Positions 35,186-43,297 of a stretch of DNA of 64,000 bases are shown one piece after another (the first letter of the stretch is position 1; every line of letters starts with the position of its first letter). The position numbers and the translations under genes are program-made. Below the pieces are notes generated by a model, which worked only from the letters and a program-made list of their open reading frames with translations, ran no database searches and was not told the DNA's origin. Source of the stretch: Desulfuromonas soudanensis (GTDB lineage: Bacteria > Desulfobacterota > Desulfuromonadia > Desulfuromonadales > WTL); contig NZ_CP010802.1 in assembly GCF_001278055.1 (NCBI RefSeq), forward strand, positions 1,364,001-1,428,000, in the 5' to 3' direction.

Positions 35186-36544
35186 GTGGCAGACAAACAG
35201 ACCGTACTGGTCATCGACGACGACGATTCCCTGCGCCGGGTCACCGAATATACCCTGTCCGAGGCCGGATACCGGGTCCTGGTGGCCGCCAACGGCAAGG
35301 ACGGTCTGGCCGTCTTCACCCGGGAGGCGCCAACCGTGGTGATCACCGATATCCAGATGCCGGTCCTCTCGGGGTATGAAGTGCTGCGCCGCATCAAGGA
35401 GGAGCGCCCCGACACCCTGGTGATTGTCATCACCGCCTTCGGCACCGTGGAAAACGCCGTCGAGGCGATGAAGGAGGGGGCCTACGACTACATCACCAAA
35501 CCCTTCAGCCGCGACGAGTTGCGCATGGTGGTCGCCAAGGGTTTTGCCTTTCTCGGCATGGTCGAGGAGAACCGGCGTCTGCGGGAACAACTCTCCGACC
35601 GGGTCGATTTCAGCCGCCTGGTCGGAATTTCCGATGAAATGCAGGAGGTCTTCAACCTGGTGCGGCGGGTCGCTCCCAGCGAGGCGACGGTGCTGATCAG
35701 CGGCGAAAGCGGGACCGGCAAGGAGCTCATCGCCCGGGCGATCCACGGCGGCAGTGATCGGAGCGGAGCCCCCTTCGTCGCCGTCAACTGTGCCGCCATC
35801 CCCCGGGAGCTCCTCGAGAGCGAGCTTTTCGGACATGTGCGCGGCTCCTTCACCGGTGCCGTCAAGGACCGCAAGGGGAAGTTCGAACTGGCCGACGGCG
35901 GGACCCTGTTCCTCGACGAGATCGGCGAACTCCCTCTCGACCTGCAGCCCAAGCTGCTGCGCGCGTTGCAGGAGCGGGAGATCGAGCCGGTGGGAGGGGG
36001 GCTGCGCAGGGTCGATGTCCGGGTGGTGGCTGCGACCAACCGCGATCTCGAGGGGGGGATGGAGGAGGGGACCTTTCGCGAGGATCTCTATTACCGGCTG
36101 GCGGTCATCCCCCTGCTCCTCCCTCCCCTGCGCCAGCGCTCCGCCGACGTGCCGCTGCTGGTGAAGCACTTCCTCGCCAAGCACGGCGGTGCCGGAATTA
36201 CCGTCGCCGACTCGGCCATGGCCGCTCTTGAGGCCTATGACTGGCCGGGGAACGTGCGCGAACTGGAGAACGCCGTGGAGCGGATGATCATCCTGCGGCG
36301 CGGCGACCTTCTCGAGGCGGCGGACCTCCCTCCCAAGATCCGCCAGGGGGAGAAAAAGGAAAGGGGCGGAGTCCTTACCCTTCCCGATGAGGGGTATTCC
36401 CTCGAAGCCCTCGAGCGGGAAGCGGTCGTCGAGGCGCTACGGCGCAACAATTGGAATCAGACGCACGCGGCGGCTTTTTTGCGCATCCCCCGCCATACCC
36501 TGGTTTACCGCATGGAAAAATATGAAATCCGCAAACCCTCCTGA
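35186..36544 (+). CDS. NtrC-family sigma-54 response regulator
   Basis: 452 residues with a GTG start after TAGGAG. The receiver has Asp55 in VITDIQMPV. The AAA+ domain has GESGTGKE, a GSFTGA loop and DEIGELP. The C-terminal Fis-type HTH reads NNWNQTHAAAFLRIPRHTLVYRM. It is co-transcribed with the kinase at 34083 and is surely its partner. The divergent AEC transporter is a plausible target, though no clear -24/-12 site is seen in front of it. Confidence 0.93.
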   Translation: MADKQTVLVIDDDDSLRRVTEYTLSEAGYRVLVAANGKDGLAVFTREAPTVVITDIQMPVLSGYEVLRRIKEERPDTLVIVITAFGTVENAVEAMKEGAYDYITKPFSRDELRMVVAKGFAFLGMVEENRRLREQLSDRVDFSRLVGISDEMQEVFNLVRRVAPSEATVLISGESGTGKELIARAIHGGSDRSGAPFVAVNCAAIPRELLESELFGHVRGSFTGAVKDRKGKFELADGGTLFLDEIGELPLDLQPKLLRALQEREIEPVGGGLRRVDVRVVAATNRDLEGGMEEGTFREDLYYRLAVIPLLLPPLRQRSADVPLLVKHFLAKHGGAGITVADSAMAALEAYDWPGNVRELENAVERMIILRRGDLLEAADLPPKIRQGEKKERGGVLTLPDEGYSLEALEREAVVEALRRNNWNQTHAAAFLRIPRHTLVYRMEKYEIRKPS

Positions 36545-36629
36545 GGGAACGCCAATGAACCCTGTCTTCCCCCAGGACAGAGGGCACATCTTCTTCTGTC
36601 AAATTGCCCGGTAATAACGAGAGGAAACA

Positions 36630-37094
36630 ATGGCACGACTTCTGGTCCCTGAAATGACGCCCGTAAGCCCCGACGGACCTCCCCAGTTCGCCCTCGAAGG
36701 GTGGGTCGACACCGCCCCCTTCGAGGATCTTCTCGGCATCGTCATCGAGAGTGCCGGGAAGGGGAGGGCAAGGCTCTCTCTCCCCTTCGTCGTGCGCCTG
36801 GCGCAGGGGGGAGGGGTGCTGCACGGCGGGGCCCTGACCACCCTGGCCGATACCGCCGTCGCCATGGCGATCAAGACCCTTCTTCCGGCCGGGACCCGTT
36901 TTGCCACCACCGAACTCTCCACCCGTTTTCTCGCCCCGCTGTGCCGCGGGCGCGTCACCGCCGAGGCCTGCGTGACCGGTCCGCAGGGGCGCACCTTTCA
37001 GGGGGAGGCGACGGTCCGCGACGAAGAAGGGTGCGAGGTGGCCCGCTTCACTTCGGTCTTCCGGGTCGCCCGCGGCCAGGGGTTCGACGAATGA
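36630..37094 (+). CDS. PaaI-type hotdog-fold thioesterase
   Basis: A 154-residue protein with the hotdog thioesterase pattern: VLHGGALTTLADTAVAMAI (the usual HGG...D.A.G helix), then TTELSTRFLAPL and GRTFQGEATVRDEEG. It should hydrolyse an acyl-CoA thioester; the substrate is not evident. The first ~35 residues are an unusual Pro-rich lead. It is coupled by ATGA to the peptidase gene downstream. Confidence 0.85.
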   Translation: MARLLVPEMTPVSPDGPPQFALEGWVDTAPFEDLLGIVIESAGKGRARLSLPFVVRLAQGGGVLHGGALTTLADTAVAMAIKTLLPAGTRFATTELSTRFLAPLCRGRVTAEACVTGPQGRTFQGEATVRDEEGCEVARFTSVFRVARGQGFDE

Positions 37095-37486
37095 ACCGCC
37101 GGACCTTCGAGGGGCTGGTCCGCAAGGCGGTGGCCGGTATACCCGACGAATTTCTCGGCAAGGTGAAAAACCTCTCCATCCAGGTCGAGGATTGGGCCGA
37201 TCCCGAGACCCTGGCCGAGGTCGGTTTCGACGATCCCCGCGATCTCCTCGGCTATTACCGCGGCTGGCCCCTGGCCGAGCGCGGCCACGAGTACGGCAAC
37301 TGTCTCCCCGACCTGATCATCATCTACCAGGGCGCGGTGGAAGATTACCGCCTGGAGACGGGAGAGCCGCTGCTGCGCATCATCCGCCAGACCGTCGTTC
37401 ATGAACTGGCCCACTACTTCGGCTTCTCCGAAGAGGAGATGGATCGGATCGAGGACCTGTGGGCGGGCAAGGAGGACGCATCTTGA
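37091..37486 (+). CDS. Small zincin-like metallopeptidase family protein
   Basis: A 131-residue protein with the zinc motif HELAHYFGFSEEEMD near the C-terminus (HEXXHXXG, then the EMD of the Mpr/DUF1025-type family) and a GYYRGWPLAERGHEYG segment. Members of this family are small, cytoplasmic and poorly characterised; the active-site residues are intact. The start overlaps the thioesterase stop. The promoter of the next gene begins inside its stop codon. Confidence 0.85.
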   Translation: MNRRTFEGLVRKAVAGIPDEFLGKVKNLSIQVEDWADPETLAEVGFDDPRDLLGYYRGWPLAERGHEYGNCLPDLIIIYQGAVEDYRLETGEPLLRIIRQTVVHELAHYFGFSEEEMDRIEDLWAGKEDAS

Positions 37487-37511
37487 CATTTTTCAGGGCA
37501 GGGGGTAGAAA
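37483..37511 (+). promoter_or_regulatory. Sigma-70-type promoter for the TlpA/CcdA pair
   Basis: TTGACA (37483), 17 bases, then TAGAAA (37506). It overlaps the stop codon of the upstream peptidase gene and lies 41 bases from the chosen start at 37553. Confidence 0.65.
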
Positions 37512-37552
37512 TGGCCTTTATTCACGGCATTCGTAGGAAAGGACCCTTCTCC

Positions 37553-38086
37553 ATGCGTATTTCTCTGGTGATTCTCGGTTGCGCGATTTTTCTCCACCCC
37601 CTCTTCAGCCCGGCTTTTGCCGGCGGGAGCCGCCCCGAGCCCAAGACGACAGCTGTTGCCAAGGGGACCCTCGCCCCCGACTTCGCCCTGAAAAATCTCC
37701 AGGGAAAGACGGTCGAACTTTCCAGCTTCCGCGGGCAGGTGGTCCTGGTGAATTTCTGGGCCACCTGGTGTCCCCCCTGCTTGGAAGAGATGCCGAGTAT
37801 GGAAAAGCTGCAGACGCTCATGGCCGGTGAGAAGTTCGTCCTGCTGGCCATCAACGTCGAGGAAGACGGCGAGGAAAACGTCAAACACTTCCTCAAGAAA
37901 AATCGCCACACCTTTCCGATCCTTCTCGACTCGGAAGCCGAGGTCCAGGCGCGCTATGGCGTCTACCGTTTTCCCGAGACCTTTGTCGTCGGCAAGGACG
38001 GCATCGTCACCGATCACATCATCGGCGCCATCGACTGGGCCTCCGAGGATACGGTGAAATATTTCAAGAAACTGGTCGGGAGATAG
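37553..38086 (+). CDS. TlpA-like periplasmic thioredoxin
   Basis: 177 residues from the ATG at 37553. The signal peptide (RISLVILGCAIFLHPLFSPAFA) is clear. The thioredoxin/AhpC-TSA fold has WATWCPPCLEEMP (redox pair CPPC) and a cis-Pro turn in YRFPETFVV. It receives electrons across the membrane from CcdA, encoded 3 bases downstream, and probably reduces apocytochrome cysteines for haem c attachment, needed here by many c-type haem proteins. Confidence 0.9.
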   Translation: MRISLVILGCAIFLHPLFSPAFAGGSRPEPKTTAVAKGTLAPDFALKNLQGKTVELSSFRGQVVLVNFWATWCPPCLEEMPSMEKLQTLMAGEKFVLLAINVEEDGEENVKHFLKKNRHTFPILLDSEAEVQARYGVYRFPETFVVGKDGIVTDHIIGAIDWASEDTVKYFKKLVGR

Positions 38087-38089
38087 GCC

Positions 38090-38839
38090 ATGAATCCGAG
38101 TGCCGATGTCACTTTCTGGATTGCCTTTTCCGGCGGCGTCCTCTCCTTTTTCTCTCCCTGCGTGCTGCCGCTGATCCCCTCCTATCTCACCTATATCACC
38201 GGACTCTCCTTCGGCCAGCTCAAGGATGAGAACCCCACCGCCAAAGTGCGGATCACCGTCGCTCTCCACTCCCTGACCTTCATTGCCGGCTTTTCAGCGG
38301 TCTTTATCACCCTCGGCGCCATCGCCGGCATCGCCTCCTTCACCTTTCAGGAACATCTCCGCGAGGGGCTGATGTGGGTGCAGAAGGTCGGCGGCATCCT
38401 GATCTTCCTCTTCGGCGTGCACATGTCCGGCCTCTTTCATTTCGGCGTCCTTCTCGGCGAGAAGAGGGTGCAGATCCACAGCAAACCCCATGGGTTTGTC
38501 GGTACCTTCCTCGTCGGCCTCGCTTTTGCCGCCGGTTGGACCCCCTGCATCGGCCCGATCCTCGGCGCCATTCTCGCCCTCGCCGCCGGAACCAACGCCA
38601 CCGCCAGCCACGGCATCCTCCTCCTCTCCGCCTATTCCGCCGGACTCGGCATCCCCTTTTTCCTCTCCGGGGTGCTCTTTCACTCCTTTCTCACCGCCTT
38701 CAACCGCTTCCGCAAGCACATCCGTCTCCTGGAAATCTTCACCGGAGTGCTCCTCATGGTCGTGGGGGCGATGCTCTTCTTCGATCTCCTCGGCAGGCTC
38801 TCCGGCTATCTCTACCGCTGGTTCCCCGTCACCGGTTAG
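38090..38839 (+). CDS. ccdA: Cytochrome c biogenesis protein CcdA
   Basis: A 249-residue protein with six membrane helices and the two conserved cysteines, one in FFSPCVLPLIPSY and one in GWTPCIGPILG. It moves reducing equivalents from cytoplasmic thioredoxin to the periplasmic TlpA-like protein encoded just upstream. Length is normal for CcdA and much shorter than DsbD, whose periplasmic domains are absent. Confidence 0.92.
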   Translation: MNPSADVTFWIAFSGGVLSFFSPCVLPLIPSYLTYITGLSFGQLKDENPTAKVRITVALHSLTFIAGFSAVFITLGAIAGIASFTFQEHLREGLMWVQKVGGILIFLFGVHMSGLFHFGVLLGEKRVQIHSKPHGFVGTFLVGLAFAAGWTPCIGPILGAILALAAGTNATASHGILLLSAYSAGLGIPFFLSGVLFHSFLTAFNRFRKHIRLLEIFTGVLLMVVGAMLFFDLLGRLSGYLYRWFPVTG

Positions 38840-38879
38840 GGACTGGCTCCGAAGGTACCAGGCCCGAGCGATTTTCCCC

Positions 38880-38924
38880 TTGACAGGCGTGCCCCCTGCT
38901 GTTAAATTGAAATCCAATTTCAAC
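38880..38924 (+). promoter_or_regulatory. Promoter with overlapping Fur-box-like inverted repeat
   Basis: TTGACA (38880), 16 bases, then TTAAAT (38902). TTGAAAT-CCA-ATTTCAA (38907-38923) covers the -10 and start site. It lies 12 bases upstream of the Fur-family gene, so autoregulation is likely. Confidence 0.6.
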
Positions 38925-38935
38925 TGGAGCGGCTG

Positions 38936-39379
38936 ATGGCGGCAGGGAAAAAGGAATTTCACGAATATCTGGTCCGGCAGGGTCTCAAGTCGACCAGACA
39001 GCGCGACCTCATTCTCGATGAATTCCTGCGCTGCGCTTCCCACCCCTCCACCGAGGAGCTCTACCTGCGGCTGCGAAAAAAGCACCCGGGGATCGGCTAC
39101 GCCACGGTACACCGTTCCCTGAAGCTCTTCGCCGAGGCCGGCATCGCCGAGGCCCGGCACTTCGGGGACGGCCAGACCCGCTACGAATCGACGGCCAGCG
39201 CCGAGCACCACGACCATCTGGTCTGCACCGCCTGCGGCGCGATCAGCGAATTCGAGGATCCGCGCATCGAGCAGCTCCAGGAAAAGGTGGCCAAGGACCA
39301 CGGCTTCACCATCACCAGCCACCGCCTGGAACTCTACGGCCTCTGCTCCGCCTGTTCTTCCCGGCCGCAAACGGGTTGA
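38936..39379 (+). CDS. Fur-family metal-responsive repressor
   Basis: A 147-residue protein. The N-terminal winged helix (LKSTRQRDLILDEFLRC...GYATVHRSLKLF) is followed by the Fur dimerisation domain with HHDHLVCTACG and GLCSACSS, two CXXC pairs for structural zinc. Length and His-rich HHDH motif fit Fur or PerR. The inverted repeat over its promoter and the feoB operon next door favour iron sensing. Confidence 0.88.
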   Translation: MAAGKKEFHEYLVRQGLKSTRQRDLILDEFLRCASHPSTEELYLRLRKKHPGIGYATVHRSLKLFAEAGIAEARHFGDGQTRYESTASAEHHDHLVCTACGAISEFEDPRIEQLQEKVAKDHGFTITSHRLELYGLCSACSSRPQTG

Positions 39380-39395
39380 TCTGCAAGGACCAGGA

Positions 39396-39510
39396 TTTCA
39401 ACGCAGAGGCGCAGAGAGGGAGAGGCGGGGAGAAAAGAGAAAATAGGGTTGAACCTGGGCTCGGTGTTTTTTCTGCGACTCTCCGACCCTCTGCGACTCA
39501 GCGTTGAAAA
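39396..39510. repeat. Dispersed intergenic inverted repeat, copy A
   Basis: A left arm TTTCAACGCAGAGGCGCAGA and a right arm TCTGCGACTCAGCGTTGAAA pair with few mismatches across about 75 bases that are themselves partly self-complementary. Related copies lie at 45616 and 57339, with half copies at 47311 and 16521. It lies between fur and feoB. Confidence 0.75.
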
Positions 39511-39550
39511 GTGTTTCCACCAGCAGGCTGCTAAGTCAAACCCGGTTTCA

Positions 39551-39574
39551 ATGAATGAAAATGATTGTCAATCT
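39551..39574 (+). promoter_or_regulatory. Fur-box-like operator upstream of feoB
   Basis: ATGAATGAAAATGATTGTCA resembles the classical GATAATGATAATCATTATC Fur box in its hexamer pattern. It lies 22 bases upstream of the feoB start. Confidence 0.55.
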
Positions 39575-39595
39575 TAAGCCCTTGGAAAGACTCCG

Positions 39596-41560
39596 ATGAC
39601 CTCCACCGCCCATAACCTTGCCACCCCGCCGAAGATCGTTCTGGTCGGCAACCCCAACGTCGGCAAAAGCGTTCTCTTCAACGCCCTCACCGGGTCCTAC
39701 ACCACCGTCTCCAACTATCCCGGGACCTCCGTCGAGGTCTCCCGCGGCTACTGCGACCTGGCGGGGGTGCGCTACGAGGTCCTCGATACCCCGGGGATGT
39801 ACTCGCTGTTGCCGATTACCGAAGAGGAGCGGGTCGCCCGGGCGATCCTCCTGGCAGAAGATCCCCATGTGGTGGTGCATGTCATCGACGCCCGCAACCT
39901 CGAGCGGATGCTGCCGATGACCCTGCAGCTGGTGGAGGCCGGCCTCCCCGTCGTCCTGGTGGTCAACATCCTGGACGAGGCCGAGCGTCTCGGTATGGCC
40001 ATCGACATCCCCCTTCTGCAGGAGAAGCTCGGCATCCCCGTCTTCGGCGCCGCCGCCGCCCGCAAGCGCGGCCTCAAGGAGATCCGCTCCGCCCTTGGCG
40101 CCCCTGTCTCGGAAAAACGGGCGGTTTTCGCCTACGCCAGCGACCTGGAGCGGGACATCCTGAAGGTCGCCGCCGCCCTGGACGGCGACTACCGCATCGA
40201 CCGCCGCGCCCTGGCCCTTCTCCTGCTGCAAAAAGACCAGGAGATCGCCGAACTGGTCCGCGCCACCGAAAGGGAAGGGGGGGGCGCCGTCGAGCGCACC
40301 GTCAATGAGGTGGTCTTCGAGCGCCGCGTCGATCTCCACCTCCGCATCAGTCTCGAGCGGCGAAGGGTCTGCAAGGGGCTCCTCGCCGGGGTCATCACCC
40401 AGCAGCAGCGCGACGGGATCCCCTTCGCCGAGCGCCTCTCCGGCTGGACCATGAACCCCTGGACCGGCGTCCCCCTCCTCCTGCTGGTCCTCTACTTCGG
40501 GCTCTACAAGTTCGTCGGCGGTTTCGGCGCCGGTACGGTGGTCGATTTCCTGGAGGGGACCCTCTTCGAGGAAATCATCAACCCCTTTGCCATCGCCCTC
40601 GCCGATCGTTATCTGACCTGGAACTGGCTCCATGAACTCCTCGTCGGCGAGTACGGAGTCTTCACCCTCGGGGTGCGTTACGCCGTCGCCCTCGTCCTCC
40701 CCATCGTCGGCACCTTCTTCATCGCATTTTCTGTGATCGAGGATACCGGCTACTTCCCCCGACTGGCCATGCTCGTCGACCGGGTCTTCAAAAGGATCGG
40801 CCTCAACGGCCGTGCCGTCATCCCCATCGTTCTCGGCTTCGGCTGCGACACCATGGCGACCATGGTCACCCGGACCCTCGAGACGGTGCGCGAGCGCGTC
40901 CTGGCCACCCTCCTCCTCGCCCTGGCCATCCCCTGCAGCGCCCAGCTCGGCGTCATCCTCGGCCTCCTCTCCGGCGTCCCCGGCGCTCTGGCCGTCTGGA
41001 CCGGCGCCATGGTCGGCATCTTTTTGCTCATCGGCCTTCTCGCCGCCCATCTCGTTCCCGGCGAGCGGCCGATGTTCTACATGGAGATTCCGCCGCTGCG
41101 TCTCCCGCAGATCCGCAACGTTCTGGTCAAGACCCTGACCCGCATGCAGTGGTACTTCATGGAGATCTTCCCCCTCTTCGTCATCGCCTCGGTCCTCCTC
41201 TGGGCCGGCAAGATGACCGGGGCTCTGCAGTGGCTGGTCGGTGTCATGGCCCCGGTGATGCGCGTCCTCGGCCTCCCCGAGGAAGCGTCTTCGGCCTTCA
41301 TCTTCGGTTTCTTCCGCCGCGACTTCGGCGCCGCCGGTCTCTACGACCTGCAGACCGCAGGCCTTCTCACCCCGGTGCAGCTCACCGTCGCCGCGGTGAC
41401 CCTGACCCTCTTCGTCCCCTGCGTCGCCCAGTTTCTGATGATGCAGAAGGAGCGGGGGTGGAAGGTCTCGGGAGGGATCTTCGCCCTCGTCACCCTGCTG
41501 GCCTTCACCACCGGTTGGGCTCTGAACAAGGCCCTTCTCTTCAGCGGAGTCCTCTCATGA
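39596..41560 (+). CDS. feoB: Ferrous iron transporter FeoB
   Basis: A 654-residue protein. The N-terminal G domain (~12-175) has G1 GNPNVGKS, G3 DTPGMYS and a G4-like NILDEAE. A helical GDI-like part and a membrane domain with two gate repeats (EDTGYFPRLAMLVDR and GFGCDTMA) follow. It imports Fe2+ into the cytoplasm. It is shorter than E. coli FeoB (773) because the C-terminal tail is missing; the transport core looks complete. ATGA coupling to a Cys-rich gene begins a three-gene operon. Confidence 0.94.
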   Translation: MTSTAHNLATPPKIVLVGNPNVGKSVLFNALTGSYTTVSNYPGTSVEVSRGYCDLAGVRYEVLDTPGMYSLLPITEEERVARAILLAEDPHVVVHVIDARNLERMLPMTLQLVEAGLPVVLVVNILDEAERLGMAIDIPLLQEKLGIPVFGAAAARKRGLKEIRSALGAPVSEKRAVFAYASDLERDILKVAAALDGDYRIDRRALALLLLQKDQEIAELVRATEREGGGAVERTVNEVVFERRVDLHLRISLERRRVCKGLLAGVITQQQRDGIPFAERLSGWTMNPWTGVPLLLLVLYFGLYKFVGGFGAGTVVDFLEGTLFEEIINPFAIALADRYLTWNWLHELLVGEYGVFTLGVRYAVALVLPIVGTFFIAFSVIEDTGYFPRLAMLVDRVFKRIGLNGRAVIPIVLGFGCDTMATMVTRTLETVRERVLATLLLALAIPCSAQLGVILGLLSGVPGALAVWTGAMVGIFLLIGLLAAHLVPGERPMFYMEIPPLRLPQIRNVLVKTLTRMQWYFMEIFPLFVIASVLLWAGKMTGALQWLVGVMAPVMRVLGLPEEASSAFIFGFFRRDFGAAGLYDLQTAGLLTPVQLTVAAVTLTLFVPCVAQFLMMQKERGWKVSGGIFALVTLLAFTTGWALNKALLFSGVLS

Positions 41561-41748
41561 AGTGCGGTTTCTGCGGCAAAGACCTCCCCGACGAGGTCGA
41601 CACTAAACAAAAAGGGTGCGGCCAGTGCGGCGGCGGCTGTCGCAAGATACACTGCCCAGACTGCGGCTACGCCAATCCGGTGATCCCCGATTTTTTAAAA
41701 CGTCTGGCCAAGGCCGGTGACGACTCAGGAGAGGACAAAAAACGATGA
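41557..41748 (+). CDS. Small Cys-rich metal-binding protein of the feo operon
   Basis: A 63-residue protein with CGFC, CGQCGGGC and CPDC groups, like a zinc ribbon or a small Fe-S protein, ahead of a charged tail. It sits between feoB and the DtxR-FeoA gene, overlapping both by four bases. By place it could do the job of FeoC, which in enterobacteria is also a small protein with Fe-S-binding cysteines. There is no sequence match to FeoC that I can claim. Confidence 0.7.
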   Translation: MKCGFCGKDLPDEVDTKQKGCGQCGGGCRKIHCPDCGYANPVIPDFLKRLAKAGDDSGEDKKR

Positions 41749-42392
41749 AACTGACCGCCAAAGCAGAAGATCTCCTCGAGGCACTGTGGCTTGCCACCGT
41801 CGAGGGGGGAGACAACTCCGCCCATCTCGAAACCCTCGGAGTCGGTCCCGACGACGAGGATCTAGGCGAACTCGTGCGCCTGGCCTATATCGAGATCAAA
41901 GGGGAACGGGTCTACCTGCGCCCCGAAGGACGCCCCGAAGCGCAGATGACCGTGCGCCGCCATCGCCTCGCCGAACGGTTGGTGATGGACATCTTCGACC
42001 TCAAGGGGGAGAAGGGGGACGCCCGCGCCTGCGAGTTCGAGCACCTCCTCCACCAGGGGGTCGACACCAAGATCTGCACCCTCCTCAACCATCCCACCAC
42101 CTGCCCCCACGGCAAGCCGATCCCCCCGGGGAAGTGCTGCGAGGCGGCCCGCGCCGCCGGAGAGGTCGGCGTCGTCGCCCTCACCGAGCTCAAGGCGGGC
42201 GAACAGGGGGAGATCGCCTATCTCTCCACAGTCGACGCCAAGAAGATGCAGAAGCTCATGAGCATGGGAGTCCTCCCCGGCAACACCCTGTCTCTGAGCC
42301 GCAGTTATCCCTCCTACATCTTCAAGGTCGGCAACTCCGAGTTCGCCGTCGACGAGGAGCTGGCGCGGGAGATCTTCATTCGCAAGGGGTAG
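41745..42392 (+). CDS. DtxR/MntR-like regulator fused to a FeoA domain
   Basis: A 215-residue protein. The N-terminal ~60 residues are a weak winged helix. Residues ~65-130 match the DtxR metal/dimer domain (MTVRRHRLAERLVMD...CEFEHLL...HPTTCPHGKPIP). The last ~70 residues are a FeoA/SH3-like domain (LKAGEQGEIAYLST...LMSMGVLPGNTLSL...FKVGNSEFAVDEELA). No separate feoA is present, so this domain probably serves FeoB as well. Clusters of Cys (CTLLNHPTTC, KCC) may bind the sensed metal. Confidence 0.83.
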   Translation: MKLTAKAEDLLEALWLATVEGGDNSAHLETLGVGPDDEDLGELVRLAYIEIKGERVYLRPEGRPEAQMTVRRHRLAERLVMDIFDLKGEKGDARACEFEHLLHQGVDTKICTLLNHPTTCPHGKPIPPGKCCEAARAAGEVGVVALTELKAGEQGEIAYLSTVDAKKMQKLMSMGVLPGNTLSLSRSYPSYIFKVGNSEFAVDEELAREIFIRKG

Positions 42393-42451
42393 CACTCTGA
42401 CCCCCCTCAGTCCCCCCGACTTCGCAGGGGGGAGGCCGTTCTTAAATTTTT

Positions 42452-42502
42452 AGGGGTCGCGTCTACAGATTTCATTTTCTGAAATGTGTAGACGCGACCC
42501 CT
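42452..42502. repeat. REP-like near-perfect hairpin
   Basis: Two 23-base arms (22 of 23 paired) starting AGGGGTCGCGTCTACA and ending TGTAGACGCGACCCCT, around a five-base loop. The phrase ACCCCTTTGTCTTTT that follows is itself repeated 18 bases later. This resembles elements mobilised by REP-associated tyrosine transposases, but no transposase is in the window. It could also end feo operon transcripts. A weaker TCCCCCC/GGGGGGA hairpin lies at 42411-42433. Confidence 0.7.
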
Positions 42503-42598
42503 TTGTCTTTTTTCGGACCCCTTTGTCTTTTCTCGACCCGGTCTTTCCCTCCGTGCGCGATGAAATTTGCCTCTACGCGGCCGGGGGCCTGATAAGGG

Positions 42599-43177
42599 TT
42601 AGCGGTTATTGCAGCTTCGGAAATCCCTGGGCTTGTCGCTTACTCTTTCATATTCGGTCTCTCTGGTGTCGGAGACTGAAACTGGTAAAATAAATAGAAC
42701 TAAGCCTGCGACATACTCCGATCTTTTGGATTTGCCATGTTTGCTAGTGTCTAAACCCAAAGTTAATTGTTCATAGCTTGGCCCAACAACAACATCGCCG
42801 CTGCCTCGTGACAGCAGATAGGCCTCTCTCCTTATTGTTATTTTTCCATCGGTAATTTTGAAGTCTTTGCCTTCATTGTAACTTTTTTCGTATGAGGTAC
42901 AGCCATTTGTGATTGCTTTAACTATGAGTGAGTTGTCACTTGCAATCACTTCTATGAATTCGATTGTTTCATGGTCTATTTTATCGTCATTGCCTAATTT
43001 GAAATCGTTCCAAATGATTTGCGAAAGATAGCCTGACGGATTGCCTTTGTTTTTATAGATTCCTTCAAACTCCGAAAGGTTAGATACCTTTTGGAAATCT
43101 CTATTGTTTTTTGGCTCCGAATGATAAGCGCAGGAGCTTAATGATAAGAGCAATATGAATAGAGTCGACTTGATCAT
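42599..43177 (-). CDS. Hypothetical lipoprotein, AT-rich gene
   Basis: 192 residues from the ATG at 43177, which follows GGAGGAA. The signal peptide ends in a lipobox (LSLSSC-AYHSE), so it is probably a lipoprotein. I recognise no domain in the rest. Base and codon use stand out: many A/T-ending codons (AAT, ATT, GAT, TCA) against GC-ending codons in every neighbour, which points to recent acquisition. It lies next to a REP-like hairpin, and has an unusual Lys/Ser/Asn content for this genome. Confidence 0.72.
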   Translation of the reverse strand: MIKSTLFILLLSLSSCAYHSEPKNNRDFQKVSNLSEFEGIYKNKGNPSGYLSQIIWNDFKLGNDDKIDHETIEFIEVIASDNSLIVKAITNGCTSYEKSYNEGKDFKITDGKITIRREAYLLSRGSGDVVVGPSYEQLTLGLDTSKHGKSKRSEYVAGLVLFILPVSVSDTRETEYERVSDKPRDFRSCNNR

Positions 43178-43297
43178 AGTTCCTCCCGCCAATGTGTTTG
43201 CAGGGTAGGTGAAGACGTCGATCATCGATCCGGATGTCCGACTCCTCGGAAAGGGTAAAGGCAAGGAATCGAACCCGGTGGAAGCCGTAACGGCCTG

